Below, piece after piece: positions 39,862 through 44,443 of a stretch of 44,443 nt of DNA. How positions within the stretch are numbered: position 1 is the stretch's first letter; every line of letters begins with the position of its first letter. Made by a program: the position numbers and the translations under genes. The notes under the pieces were generated by a model. That model searched no databases and had not been told where the DNA came from. It worked only from the letters and a program-made list of their open reading frames with translations. The stretch comes from a bacterium (lineage in GTDB: Bacteria; Chloroflexota; Dormibacteria; Aeolococcales; Aeolococcaceae), in assembly GCA_014874355.1 (NCBI GenBank), contig JACWAJ010000013.1, forward strand, positions 1 through 44,443, in the 5' to 3' direction.

Positions 39862-39890
39862 GATATACGGCTTGGCAAGCGAGACTGAAA
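39862..39890 (-). promoter_or_regulatory. Possible promoter before the guanylyltransferase gene
   Basis: On the minus strand, TATATC (39862-39867) stands 17 bases downstream of TTTCAG (39885-39890). The -10 is good and the -35 poor. Transcription from here would leave a leader of about 50 bases with a strong ribosome-binding site for GTG 39802. The site lies in the 99-base gap after the glycosyltransferase gene. Confidence 0.3.
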
Positions 39891-39901
39891 TAGCGCCTGC
39901 C

Positions 39902-41188
39902 CTACACGACATCGACCGCACCCACTCCTTGCTGGATGGCCATGAAGCGCAGCCGCTCGATCAACCCCTCGATCACATTGGGCCAGGAGAAATCCGCCGC
40001 GTCACGACGCGCCACGCGCCGCAAGGTTCCGGCCAGTGCTGGACGTTCGACCAGACTGCGCAAGGCGCTGGCCAGCTCGCCCCCCAGCTCGGTCTCGATA
40101 ACAATGGCATTGCCATAGGGTCGCGCGTACTCCTCGCCGGTTGCCCCCACGACAGCCACGCCCCCCGCAGCCATCGCCTCGAGTCCCACCAGACCGAACG
40201 GCTCGTGGCCAGAATTGGCCAGCACAGCGGTAGCGGCGGCATAGATCTCGGGAATGACACTGTCGGGCAGAAATGTGCACAAGTTGACAACTGCGCTGTC
40301 TTCGGTTTCGGATAGTGCTCGCGCCACCCCCAACGCACAGGCAATGGGTTCGGACCAGTTGGCCACCCCGAGCCCGAGATAGCCGGCATGGCCAAGTACG
40401 TCGTTACCAAAACCCTCGATCCCCCCCCGCATCAGTAGGCGCGCCGGCAAACCTTCCTTGCGTAGCTGAGCGACAGCGTCAAGCGCCTGGTGCCAGCGTT
40501 TGTCAGCACTAAACCGACCAATCTTGAAGGCCAAGCATGGAGTCCCAGCGGCGTGTTCGATAAGCCGCACCGCGTCTTTGTCGACAGGCCTGAGAGAGGA
40601 TTGAGGAATGCCGTTGGGCACGACGACAGGGTTGACACCATATGGCCACATGACGTGCTTCATGTACTTGCTCACCGTCGTCACCCCGGCGGCAGTGGTA
40701 AGCGCCGGCCAGTCGATCTCGTCGAAGCCAAAGTGGTTGTTGGCATTCCAAAGCAACACACACGACTCGCGCAACCTCTCGGCGCGAAGCAAAGCATCCA
40801 GCCGCACACAAATCGCCGCCGTGTGCCACTCCTCGAAGAGCACCAGGACCGTGCGCCCCGCAGCTGCCGCGGGTCGCACCACTTGGTCGATCAACTGGTA
40901 CGGCAGGCTGGTGGTGAGCGCCGCTAGCTTGTCGCGCTCACCCTCGTAGACGCCAGCCGGATAGCGCCGGCTGACCTCCCGAATGCACCGCACGAGATGG
41001 ACCCCGTCATCGTCCTCCTGCCCGGGACGTGAGGGATCGCCGACAAAGAAGTAGGTGGTGTCGAAACCCAGGGCCGCAAAAGCACGGCACATCTCACGAC
41101 CGCGAACCCCCAGACCGCCTGCCTGGCTGTACTGGTCAGGTCCCTCGAACGACACCATGGCCACTTCGAGAGTGCTGGGCTCAAACAT
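39902..41188 (-). CDS. GT4-type glycosyltransferase (GT-B fold)
   Basis: The 428-residue protein resembles family 4 and glycogen-synthase-like glycosyltransferases. The N-terminal half has FEGPDQYSQAGGLGVRGREM, a donor/acceptor loop seen in glycogen synthase-type enzymes; the C-terminal half has KIGRFSADKRWHQALDAV and the EX7E-type motif HEPFGLVGLEAMAAGG. The sugar cannot be told, but the adjacent guanylyltransferase suggests GDP-mannose. ATG 41188 is 25 bases after the hydrolase gene; ATG 41158 is an alternative start. Confidence 0.88.
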   Translation of the reverse strand: MFEPSTLEVAMVSFEGPDQYSQAGGLGVRGREMCRAFAALGFDTTYFFVGDPSRPGQEDDDGVHLVRCIREVSRRYPAGVYEGERDKLAALTTSLPYQLIDQVVRPAAAAGRTVLVLFEEWHTAAICVRLDALLRAERLRESCVLLWNANNHFGFDEIDWPALTTAAGVTTVSKYMKHVMWPYGVNPVVVPNGIPQSSLRPVDKDAVRLIEHAAGTPCLAFKIGRFSADKRWHQALDAVAQLRKEGLPARLLMRGGIEGFGNDVLGHAGYLGLGVANWSEPIACALGVARALSETEDSAVVNLCTFLPDSVIPEIYAAATAVLANSGHEPFGLVGLEAMAAGGVAVVGATGEEYARPYGNAIVIETELGGELASALRSLVERPALAGTLRRVARRDAADFSWPNVIEGLIERLRFMAIQQGVGAVDVV

Positions 41189-41213
41189 TCGACGACAGTT
41201 TAGACATCTACTA

Positions 41214-42050
41214 CTACTGGCCCCCGAAGAGCCGCCCCGCGTTGCCGCCGAGAATCGCCCCCATCTCCATCTCTGTCAAGGATGCTGCCTGCATAGCTGC
41301 TTTGTAGCGCGGCATGTCGAGCAGCGGATAGTCACTGCCAAAGAGGATCCGCTCATAGCCGACCATGTCGATCAGGGCACGGTACACCGAAGCCGCGTAG
41401 ACGAACGGCTGCGCGGCGGTGTCGAACCATAGCCGGGAGCAGAGTGCACGAACTTCGGGCATATGCGCGTACAGCGGCAGCCCACCTCCAAGATGAGAAC
41501 AAATCAGGGTCAGCTCCGGATTACGCTGTGCAAAGTTGGCGACCAGATTGGGAGTGGCAGTTCCCTTGCCGGCGTACTCATGCCCCACGGGCTCGCTGCA
41601 GTGCAGATTCCACGGCAATTCGCAACGCAACGCGGCGTCGACCACCGGCTGCAACCGTGCCTGGTCCGTAAGCGTGAAACCCTGAGCGTCGGCATTGAGT
41701 TCGCCGATGCCCCGCAACCCGATGCGAGCGCAACGCTCAATCTCGGCCGGTGCGCCCGGGTCACCGGGCGAAACAATGCCAAAGCCGATGATGCGCCCCG
41801 GAAAGCGCCGCTGCGCCGCCGCAACGTAGTCGTTGGCCCCGGCACAGAGTGCGGCGTCAGCAAACGGCCAACTGAAGCAGATCGCGGCATCTATGCCACG
41901 CGCATCGAGCCGCTCCACCAACGATTCGGCAGAGAGCATGCGCGCTCCGCCCGCATGGCAACGGGCAAACCAGGGGTCGTGCGCCGCCACGGTTTTGGGG
42001 TTGTCGCGAACTCGATCGGGAAGGATATGGACGTGTGCGTCGATGATCAT
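41214..42050 (-). CDS. Amidohydrolase-2 family metal-dependent hydrolase
   Basis: TIM-barrel protein of 278 residues (PF04909 type). Metal-binding residues are visible in MIIDAHVHI, NLHCSEP, LICSHLGGG and FGSDYPLLDMP. Relatives include decarboxylases and lactone or amide hydrolases, so the substrate is open. ATG 42050 overlaps the mannosyltransferase stop (ATGA), a tight link to membrane glycan genes that is unusual for this family; it may process a cell-envelope precursor, though this is only inference. Confidence 0.85.
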   Translation of the reverse strand: MIIDAHVHILPDRVRDNPKTVAAHDPWFARCHAGGARMLSAESLVERLDARGIDAAICFSWPFADAALCAGANDYVAAAQRRFPGRIIGFGIVSPGDPGAPAEIERCARIGLRGIGELNADAQGFTLTDQARLQPVVDAALRCELPWNLHCSEPVGHEYAGKGTATPNLVANFAQRNPELTLICSHLGGGLPLYAHMPEVRALCSRLWFDTAAQPFVYAASVYRALIDMVGYERILFGSDYPLLDMPRYKAAMQAASLTEMEMGAILGGNAGRLFGGQ

Positions 42051-43153
42051 GCCAGCCACTGCCCCTGCGCAAATATCGTGACGCCCCAGACAAAAAGCAT
42101 CGCGCCTATGGTGACGATGACCAGGCGAACCTCACGCCAACGGCGAGTGATGTCGGCCACAACGATGATGGCGGGGAAGAGTTCCAGTTCGTAACGCGGT
42201 ACCGATCGCCAGAAGCTCAGCGAGACGGCCATCAGGATCACAACCGAACAGTACGCCGCGAGAGACCGGGCGAACCGAGGGGCCAACCACAGCGCAAAGC
42301 CGGCCGTGATGCCCAGAACCCCGAATAGGAGCTCGCAGAAGAAGGTGAAACGATCGTCGCCATTTGACGCGATGAACGTATTCCAGGTGGACCAAAAGCC
42401 ATCCCAGGGCAAGCCAAAATTAATGCCGAAGAAGAGTTGATTGGCATGGAGCAAGGCCAGCCCGTCACCAACATGAAAGTGCATATACAAGACAAAGGCC
42501 AGCAGTGGCAATGGTGCGACCACCAGGATGAGGGCGTCGAACCGCCAGCGCAGGCCCCGCTGGCTCAGGTACTCGATGAGCAGGGCAGCGACAACCGCCA
42601 CGCCGGTGATGCGCGTCGAGCAAGCCACCGCCGCCGCCAGTGAAGCCAGCACGAAACGACCATCGCGCATGTAGTAGAGGGACGCCGCAGCCGCGGCGAT
42701 GAACATGCTCTCGGTGTAGACCGCACTGAGGTAGATGGCGAATGGAGCCAGTGCCACCAGCCAGACGGCAAACCTCGCGACACTGGGATCGCGCTCTTTG
42801 TCGACAAGACGGTAGATGTAATAGAGCGCCACCGCTTCGGCAACCAGGCTGACGATGAGGCCACCCACCACACGGTCCCCCACGACCGAGCCGGCCATGG
42901 CGACAAGCAGCGGGTAGCCGGGTAGGAACGCGTCATCCGGATCAAGCCGGGGCAGATACCCGTGGTCGGCTATCCGCAGAAAGGTTTGTGTGTCCCAGTG
43001 GAAGAAGGCGGAGTGGAGGGTGTCGTTCCAGGCAAGTCCCGTAAACGCGGCGGTGAACCATGTGAGCCACACAATCGCCCCCAGGATCAAGATTCGCGAT
43101 ACCACAAGCGGCGCCACAACACGCCGCCAAGCCTCGATCAGTGGTCGTTTCAT
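42047..43153 (-). CDS. PIG-V-like integral membrane mannosyltransferase
   Basis: Polytopic GT-C type protein of 368 residues with about eight to nine membrane segments. It shows the family features of bacterial PIG-V homologues: SAFFHWDTQTFLRIADHGY in the first outside loop, with the WD pair, followed by FLPGYPLLVAM, and LSAVYTESMF. Such enzymes use a polyprenyl-phosphate mannose donor to add mannose at the outer face of the membrane. It overlaps the genes on both sides by four bases. Confidence 0.8.
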   Translation of the reverse strand: MKRPLIEAWRRVVAPLVVSRILILGAIVWLTWFTAAFTGLAWNDTLHSAFFHWDTQTFLRIADHGYLPRLDPDDAFLPGYPLLVAMAGSVVGDRVVGGLIVSLVAEAVALYYIYRLVDKERDPSVARFAVWLVALAPFAIYLSAVYTESMFIAAAAASLYYMRDGRFVLASLAAAVACSTRITGVAVVAALLIEYLSQRGLRWRFDALILVVAPLPLLAFVLYMHFHVGDGLALLHANQLFFGINFGLPWDGFWSTWNTFIASNGDDRFTFFCELLFGVLGITAGFALWLAPRFARSLAAYCSVVILMAVSLSFWRSVPRYELELFPAIIVVADITRRWREVRLVIVTIGAMLFVWGVTIFAQGQWLA

Positions 43154-44443
43154 GGCTGGCGAACATCGTAGACAACGATGTCGTCACTGCGGGCCACGAC
43201 AGGGAGTGATTGCCTTGCCCACCAGTCGGAATCGATTACCGCAACTCCGTTGTTGCGGCCGGCACGCAGGTCCGTCTCGACATAGTCGACCCCGTACGCA
43301 TGCAGGATGCCGGCAATGGGGCAACCGGGATCGGCAAGCGTGAGCCTGCCGCACCCCTGCAGCACCGTCGCCGTGTCCGAGGGCCGGGTGCCCAACACGG
43401 TCCCATAGCTCCACAACCACCCGTAGTAGCCCATAACCGTGGTGCGACCGGCAAGCGTGAGGATTGGATCCTGCGGCGACTGTGACGTGACAAATACGGC
43501 GGTGCCCGGTGTCCGCGCCGCCACCTCACGGGCGAGTTCGATGTCGGCGACGGAGTCCAGCACAAAGGGTCCCGCCACCTGCGACCGCGATGTCGAAGCC
43601 TCCCACGGCGAAAGCCGGATCAGGCCGAGCATCCCGCTACCCAACACGCTCGTGAGCAAAACCACCGACAGTGCCACGCCCCACCACCGCCGACACAGAT
43701 GCACCACGACACACCCTGTCAGCAACCCGACGCCCAGGTACCAGTAGGCGAAGAGCTTGGTGTTGTCCCAGTCCCACGACTGGAATACAACGACGTTGGC
43801 CATGGCGAAGATCAGGATGCAGCCCAGCGTGAGCGGCAGCAGTTGCCGGGGGAAGGGTTCGAGAAGCCTCAAAGCCACGGAGCCCAGGCGACCCGGGATG
43901 TATCGAGCTATGACAGCAATCACCACGAACGCAGAGAGTGGCAGCGCAATGCCCAGGTTGACGATCCAGAAACCCCACCAGTCGAGGTGAAAGGGCAGCA
44001 CCAGGGAATGGCCGATGGCCTCGATGATCCCGGCCGGCGAGACGCTAAAAACAGAATCCAGGCCTTGACCCAGTTGGCTGGGATCGAAGTGATAGCGCCA
44101 GCCAACCGCAACCGACGGATAGATGTTGTTGTCCTGAGTATCGCCATGCGGAGCCAGGCTCAACTGCATAAGCCGCGGCGCCGCCACCATCATGGTGGTC
44201 ACTCCAAAGACGATCCATTCCCGACGACGCCGGAACACCAACAGGGCCAAGAGGATGACTGCCAGAGCAATGAAGCTGTGGACGTGGTACAGCGGCAGCA
44301 GGCCAGCTACCACACCGGCAACGCCCCAGACCAGGAATCTCCGACGCTGGCCGTGAAGTGCGACGACGAGAACGAGCAGGACCGCAACCACCATGGCAAA
44401 CGCATAGAGGAACCCGCGCTGCGGCAGCCACCATCCCATGAGC
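43150..44443 (-). CDS. Polytopic membrane protein, possible GT-C glycosyltransferase (N-terminus off the right edge)
   Basis: The frame is open to the end of the window; at least 430 residues are present. It has about eight hydrophobic segments up to residue 270, then an exported C-terminal part of about 140 residues with no membrane segment. The beginning LPQRGFLYAF resembles a mid-protein segment of large membrane glycosyltransferases, in which the catalytic acidic loop lies further upstream, here missing. The C-terminal segment (GILHAYGVDYVETDL) resembles their soluble domain. The apparent ATG at 44439 is unlikely to be the true start. Coupled to the PIG-V-like gene by ATGA. Confidence 0.65.
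   Translation of the reverse strand, partial: LMGWWLPQRGFLYAFAMVVAVLLVLVVALHGQRRRFLVWGVAGVVAGLLPLYHVHSFIALAVILLALLVFRRRREWIVFGVTTMMVAAPRLMQLSLAPHGDTQDNNIYPSVAVGWRYHFDPSQLGQGLDSVFSVSPAGIIEAIGHSLVLPFHLDWWGFWIVNLGIALPLSAFVVIAVIARYIPGRLGSVALRLLEPFPRQLLPLTLGCILIFAMANVVVFQSWDWDNTKLFAYWYLGVGLLTGCVVVHLCRRWWGVALSVVLLTSVLGSGMLGLIRLSPWEASTSRSQVAGPFVLDSVADIELAREVAARTPGTAVFVTSQSPQDPILTLAGRTTVMGYYGWLWSYGTVLGTRPSDTATVLQGCGRLTLADPGCPIAGILHAYGVDYVETDLRAGRNNGVAVIDSDWWARQSLPVVARSDDIVVYDVRQP

Overview
The window is GC-rich and densely coded, with many GTG starts and many genes overlapping by 1-4 bases. It suggests a monoderm-like bacterium of the Chloroflexota / Candidatus Dormibacterota type. The clues are two LytR-CpsA-Psr (LCP) proteins, RNase J, a fused SecDF, a short IF-2 of about 590 residues, a mannose-1-phosphate guanylyltransferase/phosphomannomutase-like fusion and NiFe-hydrogenase maturation genes. 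The phylum is an inference from gene content; no rRNA or other decisive marker is present. I saw no tRNA, rRNA, CRISPR array or transposase.

Region 1 (1-12400, minus strand): meaB and a coenzyme-B12 acyl-CoA mutase large subunit lead into hypF-hypC-hypD-hypE, a small membrane protein, a phosphoesterase, pyrC (dihydroorotase) and carA fused in frame to carB (running off the left edge). Two hairpins separate the mutase from hypF. Carbamoyl phosphate, the product of CarAB, is the substrate of HypF and also feeds pyrimidine synthesis, so the hyp and car genes make biochemical sense together. The mutase carries Phe60 and Gln178 at the two positions that separate isobutyryl-CoA mutase from methylmalonyl-CoA mutase.

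Region 2 (12419-21324, mixed strands): a decayed ADP-forming acyl-CoA synthetase remnant; a plus-strand pair of LCP protein and beta-propeller-like protein; a minus-strand pair of LCP protein and phosphofructokinase with the residues of the PPi-dependent enzyme; an unrecognised 477-residue protein made of four similar modules; an M20 peptidase; and a 79-residue cysteine-rich protein. All three convergent gene junctions here have an inverted repeat at or over stop codons.

Region 3 (21337-37251, minus strand): an unbroken transcription/translation/RNA-turnover run in the order secDF, rimP, nusA, rnpM, infB, rbfA, nrnA, truB, ribF, diacylglycerol-kinase-like gene, rpsO, pnp, udg, rnj. The only gap over 300 bases is the predicted structured leader of pnp (25796-26102). 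The rpsO upstream region holds a stem-loop and a 21-bp tandem repeat. SecD carries an extra exported domain and a Pro/Thr linker not usual for the family.

Region 4 (37310-44443, minus strand): sugar-nucleotide and cell-surface glycan genes: guanylyltransferase/mutase fusion, GT4-type glycosyltransferase, metal-dependent hydrolase, PIG-V-like mannosyltransferase and a partial polytopic membrane protein. With the LCP proteins they point to assembly of a mannose-containing cell-envelope glycopolymer.
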